Positions 12,693 through 24,547 of a stretch of 64,000 nucleotides of DNA are shown piece after piece. Each line of letters opens with the position of its first letter. Positions within the stretch are counted from its first letter, which is position 1. A program made the translations under genes and the position numbers. This DNA is from Tomocerus qinae (Eukaryota; Arthropoda; Collembola; Entomobryomorpha; Tomoceridae). The notes under the pieces were generated by a model. It did not search any database. It had not been told where the DNA came from and was given only the letters and a program-made list of their open reading frames with translations. Location of the stretch: assembly GCA_020055645.1 (NCBI GenBank), contig CM034547.1:49416909-49480908 (forward strand), written 5' to 3'.

Positions 12693-14805
12693 GGCATGTA
12701 ATACCAGCTAATAAGTGACATTAATGAATCCTTTGGCAATTTATAGCTTGCTACAGAAAATTTTCAAAGTTTACACGTGTAGCTGCCTTAGCTAGGTTGA
12801 ACTAACAAATGAATCTTGATGTTACACAAGGACAGAGATAACCGTCTGTTCTGTTGTACATAGCTTTGGTAACACGACAGTTTCTCTAGATAAGGACAAT
12901 CTTTACTAAAATCAAAATGGAATTCATATACTAATAGAATGTGTCGACTCTGTCCATGTGTCCTTAGGTATAATGTATAATAGAGCGTGCTGAATGCTTG
13001 TCTACCTAGGTACGTGAACAACACAGCCACACGGTTATCGGGAACCGAACGGAGTTGGATGAAATGAAACTCCTAAAATAAATATAAACTGTACTCTACA
13101 CAGTACAACACGTACAGAGGACTAGATCTACGAGGATGGAATCTCTGCTCTAATTTTCTAAACTCAGCTTGGGATCTGTAGCATAAAGATTAGTGGAGAG
13201 GGATATTGCTGTAATATTTCATACTCTGTTGGATATTCCGGGGGGTCTACACATACAATGCAATACAGACTCTTTCTTTTCCCTTTCTCTCTATACTGTA
13301 ACATTCTATTCAATCTACTCTACATACACGACATTACGCGGTTGCATTACATCATAATTATACTATACATTCTCCTCAAGCTCCACCATTACGATTTACC
13401 AGATGTCCTTATATTATCTTTATCCACAATCATATCAATATACACTAGATACACTCAATGACGGTCGAAGCTACTCAAAATCATATCCCATTCTGTATAC
13501 ACTACAAAACAAAGTTTAGATAATAAAGTAATGGTACAACCTTACGAAAAAATACGTACAATAAATATCCCCAAACACTGAATTCACTACCACAGATAAT
13601 AAGGGAGCTGGAAATGACAGTATAAATGCTCCGATTTCTACAAGATACATTGAAGTTCGAAATTAGTCAAGAATAACGCATACATTATTCCCAAATGCAA
13701 CTTCGACGTGCTTTGACTACTCTGTTGCTTACAACATTTTTAATGTCAAGACAAGTTATCCCTAGCAATTTATTCTGCAATGCAATATCTTTGTGAATCT
13801 AAACATTTTTATCTTGTTCTATTTCTTAGCCACTGCTACTTATGCTTTCTTTTGAAATCTCTTTTGAAACTTTTGTGCTATGTTTATTATATCTCGTGTA
13901 GAGATATCAAGAGAAAGGATGCTATAATGAGATACGAAATGTAGATATAAACCCAAATTAGCTGCATGCAATAAATATCTAATGCCAAGATAGCTCAGGT
14001 TCTCCTGGAGAAAGTTTTGTAAATTGCGACCGTTCAGTGAAAGGTCTATTACTATAGAGGCTATAGTCGACGTAGATGGGAAAGCAGCAGTTATTAAACA
14101 GTTTTAAATGCCAACAATAAAGTAACAAAATATTAATCTGTGTTAACTGTTTCCTAACAAAATTTATTATCTCTTTGCATGAGGACCTCCTCAGCTTTAT
14201 TGCTCTTCGAGAGTTATGTATATAGTACCTACCTATATATATTTGAGTTCTATTCTGTATTGTATGCATGTACATAGTATTTAATTTAGTTCAGGAAGCA
14301 AAACGTGCTTAAAGAGCATCTCTAAATTCGTCTGATCCTTGCACTTTTATAGTAAGCCACTTCAAACTGTTAGTAGTTCTTGTATTCTTCATCTACTCTC
14401 GTCCCTTGTTCAATTATACGAGTGGTACGGGCATGAGATAGAACTCAGACTATTTCACTTTCCTGAGCAGTAGCTTTAAAAGGAAGCCTTCAGGTAATTT
14501 ACGATACTGCTGTTTTTTACTCCGCACATTCTTGCCTCTCCATTTTAAATACTACCGATACACATAAGTATGCAGTAGTCAGATGTAAAGTGCCTTTTAC
14601 AAAACTTGCAATAACTGAATTTCATGGAATACAAAGAACCTTGATGAAAAGGCTAATGGTTTGTTTAACAAATGAGATAAAATGGAAAATGGTGGCTCTT
14701 GATACTCAGTATGTAATTAACTCATTTGTCCCTGCCTTGCATATCTGATCAATACAAAATTATTTCCACGATTGCCAAGATAATTACAGCATTAAAGATC
14801 CTTTT

Positions 14806-14826
14806 GTATTGTACAACGTACAATAC
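14806..14826. repeat. Perfect hairpin, 9 bp stem, 3 nt loop
   Basis: GTATTGTAC and GTACAATAC pair perfectly around AAC. No flanking feature gives it a role. Confidence 0.6.
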
Positions 14827-16850
14827 AGGAAGGATGACGTTATTAACTAACCCATACTGTATTAGCCCAATAAAATGAAAATGTTAGCTTTACCTCCTAA
14901 AATTTCACAAATCATAGTTTTACAGGGATCAATAAAGTCTTTCTGCCTGGTATAAAATGATTAACTGGTGAAAGCATTCTTTGATGCAAAGTACGTAACG
15001 AAATAGGCTTAGGTACCCATTTTTCATGGGAGTACATGTGGAGATTAGATAATGGTGCACATGTGTAATGCAGACTAGTACTACCTGCCAAATTATTATG
15101 CATAGAAAGCTATAGGAAATGAAGATGAGCTAACCATTCCCAAACATTGCCAAAGTATCCTTGATGCATTGCATGAATTTACATTATTGTATTACAAACA
15201 GTAGTACTATATAAAGTAATGGTGTATATTGTTTTGTGGTAACTGTTGTGTATGCATTCTAAATTTAAATGTAGGTTCAGTATGCATTGTATTATCTATG
15301 CTAAGTTACTTTTATAGAGAGACTGTTATTGTCCTTTTTCTATTGTATTAGAATAGTAGGAGGAAAGCGCAGAATGCTTTTCATCCTTCGGTGCCTGTAA
15401 TTCAGAGGCAGGTAGAAGCTCGTGTGTCCAATTGAATAAGACTATCTATTGTGCTGAACAGAAAGCACTTTGCTGTATTTTGGCTTGGCAATCATGGAGA
15501 AGTGCCCATTCTTTTTTTTGCTTTCAAACCAATTTGCTTTTTAACGGCTAAAGTAGAAGGTAAGAAGGAAGTAGTTGTAGTAGACTAAATTCGTCTTGAG
15601 ACTTTTAAGCTACTTATCTGCTATACCATATTTTGTGTAGGACTGTAGTCATCTTAAGAAGGGACAAAGTAATATGGTATACACTATTTCTTATCTTTTA
15701 TTATGCACAATCTGGAAAGGTAAAATGGGTACTGAAAACGTTAATCGTCTCCTCTAAACATTGAATTAGAGAATAAAAATCGTGTAAAATCTATTTTAAG
15801 GACAATTTGGCTCTCAAATGCATCTAATAATGGAGCGTAGCTATTGCACGGTAGGTAATTAGGTCCTACTGCTTATTACCAACTTTTCGGTACATACTTA
15901 ATGCGGTAGTAATATGAAGGTTATTAGTTTAGTTGGCATTTCCTGGGCCCGTTTAACCCTGGATCTTAGTTACCGCATAGTGTATCTGTGCTATGTTGGG
16001 CTTAAAACAGTTGTACTACAATCTAGAATGTGAATAGGTACTTAATATTAACCGAATGGTTACGGTTGTATGAATTTTAGCAATTCCATCTAAATTTAAT
16101 ATAGCAAATAAGATTCGTTAGATGCAAGTATAAATACACAGTAGAGAAAGAGTGGATAGATAGGTATTTGAATGGTGGTAAAAGTTTGGTACTATTATTG
16201 TAGCTATCTTATGATATGTTCATACTTGAGTAGTAAAGAGTAAAGTCAGCCCACGGTTCGGAGACAAAGCTAACTGAAGTATCTGTATCTTTGCAAAAGG
16301 TACTTTACTTTTAGTATAGTTAGCTTACTTTGCTACATTTTGAGTGGGTAAATGATTTAAGAGGTTCCCTTTCAGAAATTAAATTCTTCAAGTGGAGATT
16401 CCTTTGAAATTACTGCAGTAGTGACTAGTGACTGCCCTTTATTACGCTGCTACAAAATGATATTCTTATATTGTTCACCTCCCCCATTCCAGTTAACTGG
16501 GATTGTCATAGGCATCATTATACCTACCAGTATTTAGTATACGTTACATAACTCTGATAAGTGTATACATTATTGTTGTGCTGTGCACAAAGGTATCCCC
16601 CAACTGTCTATTACTGTATAGTAGATATTTAGTCGGTGATATCTCAATATAAAGCAGTCTACAGTATTGAGAAGGTTGGAGGGAATTCATGGCACCGTAT
16701 CACGAAATCGGGAGTTACTTTTCAAGCTAGAAACGCATAGTGTGACTAATGAAAGTGAAACAAGGAAGAGCTTTCTCCAGTCTCTCATGGGGCTTCCTAT
16801 TCCAACAGAAGGTTACAGTTTTACTTTAGTGTAGTTAATAATGTCTGCAG

Positions 16851-16960
16851 GTTCTCCCTTTAGAGTACGCTATTTCAATTGCTGTGATTTCCGACTGGGC
16901 ATCTTTTGGTTTGAGAGACAGCGTGCTTGGGAAGATAACAGAATATTTATAATGCTTAAG
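16851..16960 (+). CDS. Candidate exon X, possible alternative to PDZ exon B
   Basis: An open 110-nt segment between an acceptor (TTAATAATGTCTGCAG, AG at 16849-16850) and a donor (AAG|GTAAAA). Entered in phase 1 it leaves in phase 0, exactly as exon B does, and it has exactly B's length. Read after exon A's final G it begins Gly-Ser-Pro, as B does. Over the 37 residues I count seven identities with B by position (Gly1, Ser2, Pro3, Asp13, Leu16, Ala26, Ile32). The middle reads DFRLGIFWFERQ and the end EDNRIFIMLK, with two Trp codons in otherwise AT-rich DNA. Splicing A-X-C keeps the frame. X lacks the GD...VNG signature of B, so it would not make a normal PDZ groove. Chance is a serious alternative, since I found it while looking for phase-compatible segments. 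Confidence 0.3.
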
Positions 16961-19900
16961 GTAAAAATTTATTTACTTTTTGCACGCAAGCGTATATTCT
17001 TTACAAAGTCTTCTGAAAAGCCGTAATTATACAGATAATACCTACTAGAACTCTTAATTACACCCGCTTTTCGAAACAGTTTACTTAGTTCAAAGGAGTA
17101 GACTGCAAAACTACCCAAACTAAAAATTAATGATTACTACAGTGTGCTGTGGCCAAGGATGACTAACTCTTAGGTTTGAATATTACATAAATAATAGAGA
17201 AGGCTGTGACGTTTTAATCTTGAGGAGATCTTACCACCCAAACGCTCCTTAGTATTACACCTTTGCCTTTCCATAGACAATTTTCATGACTAAGGGTTTT
17301 GTGACAGGCTAAATAAATCTCTGCAAAAATAATATCGATTTCTTAGGGTTTTGTTCCATTTAAGTTCTTATCTGGAACTTTGAGTTAGTGAAGAAAACTT
17401 TCCCCCATAAAAACATGCCTAGGTATTTACTAAAAGAATGAGACTGAATTGAAATGTCAATGGAAGTGAAGGTCCCACTATTTAGTGATATGGATGAGTA
17501 TTATAGTATTGTGAACCTTTTGAATTCATTTCAGCCTGGTGTTGAGAATATATTTCAATAGGTAGCAAGTGCAGGAGTGGTGTCACATAAAAAAGTGTTC
17601 AGTCTTGCCAGATGGGGGCGTAGTGGCCACAAATTTCATTTACACCAGTTTAAACATACCTAGTGTACAATAATAATAAACTGGGAACACTATGTTCCAT
17701 TTCACATTTTTGAGACCAGAGAATTACAAGGTACCTCTGTAGAGTCATTACTGCACGTGTTTGATAGTAGCTTTTGGTGGAATGTTGTAATAGTAGTTTT
17801 GTAGCTAAGCTAACTATTTTTGCTTTTATGGCTCCAGACTGTTTCTTATTATAGTTATGGCAGGGTATTTGCGAAACGTTACTTGTCTGCCTTACGACAG
17901 GACCATCACTGTAAGTTAGCTAACTATATCGATTTAAAGTTTTACTTTATGTCCTTTGCTAATATACACTATACATTTACAGATATTCTTTTTTGTAACA
18001 AAACCTAGAACGTGTAGTAGAACTCATGATTCGCAAAACATTATAAGAATTACTAGTACTAAGGTATATATAGAAATAAAACCTTATTGGAGAAACTATA
18101 TATAGGTGTAGACATGCAATCTAAAGAGAACTATAGATCCTCACATCCCATCTAAGGAATGTAATATGCCATTCAAAGTGCTATCATTGCATTGGCAAGT
18201 CGATACATAGGCCCGAGCGGATCATATTGTAAAAAAGAAAAAAGTTGGTAAAGTCTTCACTTTTAGTTCGTCATCGGCTGGTTTAGTTTAGCTTGGGAAC
18301 AGTGTGGATACGGAGCCCGTTAACAATAAGTTGAATTAAGTTCAGCTTTGCTCAACCCTTCACAATCCTTCCCACAAAACATCATCGCGACACGACCCAA
18401 AAGAAAGAAAAAGAAAGGAAGAAAGAACAACGGGAAACACTAGCCTCCTTTTTGTTAGCATCTCTTCCAGATGATATTATTAGAAACGGGCTGTTGGAAC
18501 TATTCACTATATTACATTATAAAGTACTATATTATGGACTCCCTCTTTTAGTACCGACTATATACTTCCATATAGTCCTTGTGGTTTCTATATAGTCTAT
18601 GTATATATAAAGTTTGAGCGTCTTCTTGGTTGGTGAGACTGATTGTAAGACTGAGACTTGTTCTAGGCTTGATCAATGCATCATACTGACAGACATCCTC
18701 AACAACTACATTCTCTGCCAGCCCATATTTCATATTTTCCTGAATAATATCATTTCTTGTTGTACTGGTACACAACATGCTGGTTATATACTATCATCTA
18801 AGCTCCATATGACACATGCAAAATACTTTCACATCTTAAAGAACGTAACATCTCTTACTTACCATTAGAAACCTGAGACCTATACCCCAACTTATATCTA
18901 TTAACAGCGTGACTATCTATGCTTTTTATTATTCTTACGTGAACATACCACTCTTCTGTCAGCCAATTCCTTTGGCTATTTTTTATTCTCTCAACACACC
19001 CCACTATCCATACTAACGCATTTCCCCTCCTCTATAACTCGTTATATTCACTTTCTTATTATGGTCAACTTTATCTGTCAACTTAATTTTATTCATTGCC
19101 TACCTTTGTAATATCTGCACTTTGAGCATTATATAAAGGATAACCAAAAAGCTTAAGGCATGTTGCCGACTCCGTTGCTTGAGAATTTTGGGTTCGCAAT
19201 CATTCCTTCCTTCAGATTACAGGTATCAAACATGTCGTTCTACTGTGCCACTAAGGCTTATAACGTACTACTTTCCTTAAGAGCTTTTGCTATTTATTGT
19301 CTCCAGTCACCACCTGCACTTATTTAATTTTGGACTACAAAATTAAAATTGTGAAGGATAGCGCATTTCTTTACTCACAGTCATGATACTAACAATAAGT
19401 TTAATTAATCTAAGTACTCTGAGAATAAATTTGATTGAAAGCAGTGAATTGATTGTTCTTTTCTACTTTCGACCCATGTTCTACATCATTGTACCCGCTC
19501 AGTAATAATTCTTTATCGTGTTTAAAACAATGACAGTCTCTATTCAAATTTTTAATAATAAAATGGAAAGTGAAAGTGGAATGTAGAAGGGACTATGTTC
19601 AATAAAGTATACTGATAGAAGGATTTATTACGTCAGATGCTCATTTGTTTATTTTTATGTCAAAATTGTACCTCTAGACTGGTTGAATTGAGGTGGGTTA
19701 TAGGTAAAATGGAAAACTTTGAATACCGTGTGAAAACAATTTTCAGATTTCAGATGTAAAGCAATGTGTTTGATGTAAACCTACTAAGCCTTTTATGGTA
19801 ACCATTTTCCATTTTAGCTAATGTTAATGAATATGCATCTCATTTTGTTTGTAGTTTTATAAATAGAGCATTAATGCGATAGGTAGTTTATGTATTAATA

Positions 19901-21155
19901 AGAACCTTTTGGTTCACATCATTATTAGAGAATATTTAAATTATTTAAGGCTTTTGGTTTTGGCTGCAGTGAGGTTTTATGAAATGAGGTTTTAGTTTTA
20001 GGCTCGATTTTCAGAGAACAAGTCGTAACAAAGAGCATTAAAATTACTGTAAGCAGACAGGAGGTTAGAGAGATTTTAAATGGTACATATGCATAGATAG
20101 GTAACAAAACGTTATTTCTATATTTTAGTTTAGGTTGGGTCTCCTTTCTGACTGTGCTCTAGATTGGATATCAAAAGAGAAAGCTTCATCATGTGGACAA
20201 GTCAACCGTATATAGCAGCCTAAAACCACAGACTTATGGTAATCAGGAAGGTTTAATTGAAAACCTCTATGCCTTCGTTTCCGCACTATTTGAAAGAGAA
20301 AGTTAAAGCTAAGTCAAGCACATATTACGTTTCGAATTCAGTTTCTATTTAATGAGTTTGTGTGCAACCAACAGCAGAAGACTCAATGTATATTGTGTCT
20401 ACTAATATGAAAAGGAATATTCTGACAGGGATTTCTACTTATTTAAGCCAGCCATGAACCATGTGTCCGGTTCTACTTACTTTAGTATTATTTCTTCAAT
20501 GAAACTGAAAATCCTGCTTTGAAAATTTGTCAAATGTGTCAACTTTATGCAGGAAACATAAAAGGACTTTGAATTTTGAATCCTATTATCTCCACTTGAG
20601 ATATTTTATGTAAGTTTAGTTTCAACAGTAAATATTTCAGAGTTTTGTTTAGATATTCACCCAACTTTATATCGATATCAGGCAAAGTTGTGTAAGTAAC
20701 TGGTGAAAGTTAAGCTGGTGAAAGCAATTTTGAGGAGTTGAGACAAAGGATCATGAAACGTGAAAAGTCAAAACTGGACAGACTTTCAAAAGGGAAGGCA
20801 ACTGAAGCAAATATGTGAAGAATTAGTTCTGACAGAATGAATCAGTGGACTTGTCACTACGGAAGTATGAGAACGAGCATGACAGTCACAACAGACGTTC
20901 TCGGCGCGTCGATTGAACGAACGATCGCTTTCCAAATCCAGCCAACTTTCTCTCCCATCTCTGTTTTGATGTCATGCAGTTTTGACTAGACTACTGTATA
21001 TTATATTGGTCTTTGTTATGCTGCATTCATGCTGCCAAATAATGCAAGGGCAGATGTCTATATGTAATGTGCAGCTTAGTAGGTATCTGCCACTGTGTAC
21101 CAAAGGTAATTAAACAATGTACTCTACGGTACTACAAATGTCCACCCTGTGAGTA

Positions 21156-21590
21156 ATGTACACAACAGAAATTGCTTTCCAACAACTGCTCTATTTTAAA
21201 GATGATAGAACTTTGCTTGGTATCATTTCGTTTGATTTAGAAAGTAATGATCCTGTAACTCTCCATCCCACTCCAACAATCTTTATATATACAGTCAATA
21301 TTATGTCTGGTTTGATGTTGGCAAGTTTACTTACCCACTTCAACATATCCATTACGCTTTCATCTTACAGTAAAATTTGTCAAATTTATGTACGCCTATG
21401 TACTACTATTCCCACATTAATCCCACAAACTGAATTAAAATATACTATAAAACACATTGCACCACCAAAAAGGATGGCAACAACTGTCAAGTGCAACGAT
21501 ATAATCTTTACTCTACATAAAGATAAAGTGGGGCATGCGCATGGGATTCTTTCACTATTCCTGAATAAATGTTTGTATCTATGTCCGTAA
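21156..21590 (+). pseudogene. 144-aa ORF containing copy 2 of the DPVTL/TVN unit
   Basis: An ATG-initiated frame of 144 codons ends at TAA. At 21247-21299 it carries the two blocks shared with 9987-10018 in the same frame (NDPVTL, then IYTVNIM), with seven extra codons between them. A frame this long is near the chance limit at this composition, and third positions are AT-rich. The shared in-frame blocks are the only sign that it descends from protein-coding DNA. The translation contains hydrophobic runs (IFIYTVNIMSGLMLASLL) and five Cys residues. I recognise no family. It could be a decayed gene-family member or a mobile-element remnant. Confidence 0.25.
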
Positions 21591-21640
21591 TATTTTGTAA
21601 TTAATGAGTAAGGGTAATATTTTGTAATTAATGAGCAAGG
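21587..21640. repeat. 27 bp tandem duplication, two copies
   Basis: The unit GTAATATTTTGTAATTAATG followed by AGTAAGG (21587-21613) is repeated directly at 21614-21640 with a single T to C change. The first copy overlaps the stop codon of the ORF that ends at 21590. It appears to be a recent local duplication. Confidence 0.9.
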
Positions 21641-21728
21641 ACTAGGCTATCAATACTGAGTCCAATCAACGGTCTATGAAATTCGGGCCAATGCGCAGTC
21701 GCTAGAAATTTACTGATTTCAACATTTT

Positions 21729-21751
21729 CTAGCACACTTTATGTGTGCTAG
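21729..21751. repeat. Perfect hairpin, 9 bp stem, 5 nt loop
   Basis: CTAGCACAC pairs perfectly with GTGTGCTAG across TTTAT, extendable by one T-G wobble. It lies about 90 bases after the 27 bp tandem duplication. No known role. Confidence 0.6.
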
Positions 21752-23692
21752 GATTCAACTAGTATTATATAACATGGTCATGACGCAACGAAATTGTTTT
21801 TGAGTTTTGAAAGCTGATGAAGTCCCAGTCAAGTTTTATTGGAAATTAAAAATGACGCTTTGATATGAAAACAAACTAATTAATTATTTTGTCAGAAATA
21901 GTGCCAATAAAAGTTTGCCTTTGTAATATTCTTTGGAATTTTATCAAGAAATCGAATTTTAATTAAACTCTGCATTCATTGGATGATGTAGGAAGTACAT
22001 GCAGAAGATCTTCGGCTTTTTCCTACTTTAGGTGAAAGTTCTGGTAGGTAGATTACATATACCTATGCTGGATATAGTAAAAGAAAGTAGAAAAAGAGAA
22101 ACCTAAGGTGATTTAGTTCACAGTTCCCCATGGTGTCATAAAATTCTCGCAAAGCTATCATTTGAAATATTACTATCTATATGTACTATTTAGGTAGCAG
22201 CAGTCCGGTCCCCTTTCTTTTCCTATCAGGAACGAAAGATGTGAACTCAGTAAAATTGGATGTATGGGCTTTGCATTTACAATGATGTAAAAAGTAAAGA
22301 CTTCGTTTTATACCTACCTATAACTTATTATATGTTCACATTTGAATTGTCAATGCCCTATATACTATCAACATATGAGCAATGAAGTCTTGCTACTTAT
22401 TTGTAGGAGTGAACGTCGATAAGTTCTTTTGAAATATCTTCTCCTTCTCTTCCAAAAAGTTCCTACAACATTTTAAATTGGCCAGACAGTACGAAGTCTA
22501 CTTATATTCGTACATGGCCGAAAGTTATTAAGGATATGCACATTTTTCCAGTGAACCAAACACTACAAAATAAACCTGATACTGTAACGCTGCAACGGAA
22601 TATTCATGCATTAGTTGTGACATTTCCCCATCTAGGATATACATTACATTATTAACGATAGAATAATAGGTCATTCATTACTCGCCTATGGCTGAATATG
22701 ACTTACATTGTAGATAACTCGATTTACATACTAATGTCTTCTCTAATATCTTTACGGTGCTATTTAGTACTCATGTCCAGGAAATTACAATTTTTTTACT
22801 CAGTATTGCTACGAAAGAAAACATGAATGTGTCATTCTTGAAAAGGCTTATGTAACTGTCTTATCACACTTTAATAGGAATTATTTTATCACCAATTTAA
22901 AACCCATCCATAACCTAATAATACATTGTGTAAAGAAAGCCATTTTACATCTCACTTTCTCCTTCCAAGCGCTAACTCCATATAAAACTTTCACCGGTCT
23001 TTTCACCTGGGGAAACAATGACTATTATTCCCAGTATCATGAATGGAGTTTGAATGCAATATAGAAAAGTTGTATAAATAATGTACTGAGGTCTTTTTGG
23101 TAAACTGTACATTACCTTCTGTTTCCTCCAGCTACAAGTGTATATCATGTACAAAATTAAAATTTTCCATAACCTGAAACATATGGCATCGTTGTCACTT
23201 TGAGTGTACAATATTCTGGCTATTATTATAATGAACTTGTATTTGTAAGTAATAATTTTCTATGAACATTTCATTTAAAAAAACAAATGGCTAAAAACGA
23301 GATTAGAAGCTACCATGTGTGGTGAAGTTATTTTCAAAAAGGAAATTGGTATTGGCATTAAATTTTTAATGAAGTACTGTAAAATAAATTACAGTTCATA
23401 CTATTTAACGCTAGAAATCATTACTAACAGTTGAGACTGCCATTAAATAAAATATTTCTCATTTCGACAAGTCAATGTTAAAATAATGCCCTATATTTAT
23501 TTCTTTGCCTGTTGTAATTTGAGGTTGATACTAGGTAACAAGATACGAATTGTTAGATGTTCGTGTAGAGTCCCAGTGGTATGGTAGTTGTATAATATCA
23601 CAAAAGGTTCCAGTTTCTTTGGGTTGTTAGATGTTTTATCACCACGATTTAGGTATTTAGCTTTGTTTGAAAGGGTAACTAAGTTAGCCTAA

Positions 23693-23710
23693 CAAGTGCC
23701 TTCGCACTTG
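23693..23710. repeat. Hairpin CAAGTGC-CTTC-GCACTTG
   Basis: A seven-base perfect stem closes a CTTC tetraloop. No adjacent gene explains it. Confidence 0.5.
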
Positions 23711-24465
23711 GAAGAGCTCCTGTTTTGGCAAATAAATTGTAGAAGCTGATCGAGTTTTGGCACTAGGGAACAAGGAAGAGAAAGGTAAATTATATCAAGA
23801 AAGGGTAGACATCCGCACTAACCAAGACAAGACGTTTCAACCCACAACATGTAGAATTAGTTAGTTTATTTGGAAAGAAAATCCTTTCCTTAAACTTCGT
23901 TAGTTCTATACAAATAGAAATAAGCTGTGATATTTCAAATGATAATATACATTGTAAAAAATACTGGGTAGTCTTATAAATATTAAATTATTTGGCATTA
24001 AATTTTAATGCAGTGTATAGTTTGGAGTTATGGGAGAGGGTAGTCAAATGACAAGCGTTATGGTACGATGCAGAAGCGTTAATTTTTGTTTCAAAATGGA
24101 CTATTATTATAAAGATTAGGTAGAGATTGAGATGTAAATGGAATTACATAGAGGAAAGTAGAATATAGCCGAGAGGTTAGGTAAGAAATGTATATGTAAT
24201 GGCAGTTATGGAATGGAGCTTAAGCTGCGCATTGTGCTTTGGTGAACTGTCGGGAAGCGAGAAAAGCGAACAAAGGAAAATGAGTTAAAAGACGGGCACG
24301 CGGTAAAAGTAAGCAGAAGTTGGAGAGCCATTGTAAAATTTTATTCTAGTGCAATAGCGATGCTTGTGAGAGAAGTTATGGGCTGCTGGGGAAAAGTTTA
24401 ATGGTGAAATATAGTGTCTAACTTTCCCCGTATTGGACTGATTAATTTCATTTTCATCAAGCATC

Positions 24466-24547
24466 ATGTCGCCCAGTTCGAGCAGTGCAAGTCGTCGTTT
24501 TCCGTCAGTAAAATTGAGGTTAGCTGATTCTCCTCTTTTCCAGGAAG
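24466..24547 (+). CDS. Candidate alternative first coding exon Z, splicing to PDZ exon B
   Basis: An ATG with A at -3 opens a frame whose upstream in-frame TGA lies ten codons earlier, so the ATG can be a true start. The 27 codons read MSPSSSSASRRFPSVKLRL, then ADSPLFQE plus a split Gly, with GC-rich codons for the Ser/Arg run. The frame leaves at donor GAAG|GTAGGA in phase 1, the phase of exon B, giving QEG-SPADKAD. About 180-260 bases upstream the DNA is GC-richer than average (GTCGGGAAGCGAGAAAAGCG, GACGGGCACGCGGT), compatible with a promoter or 5' UTR. A competing reading is that TCTCCTCTTTTCCAG (24529-24543) is itself an acceptor followed by a 4-nt microexon GAAG. A product starting here would lack the first PDZ strands. 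Confidence 0.35.

Noticed and set aside
20961-21084. Strong pyrimidine tract and CAG near 20980 followed by an open hydrophobic stretch to AG|GTATCT
   Set aside because: It exits in phase 2, which fits none of the exons of the PDZ gene, and the peptide is composed of AT-rich codons.
23607-23674. 68-nt segment entered in phase 1 and left at GTAACT in phase 0, also compatible with exon A to C splicing
   Set aside because: The acceptor lacks a pyrimidine tract and the peptide has no resemblance to a PDZ segment. It shows how easily phase-compatible segments arise by chance, a caution that applies to exons X and E too.
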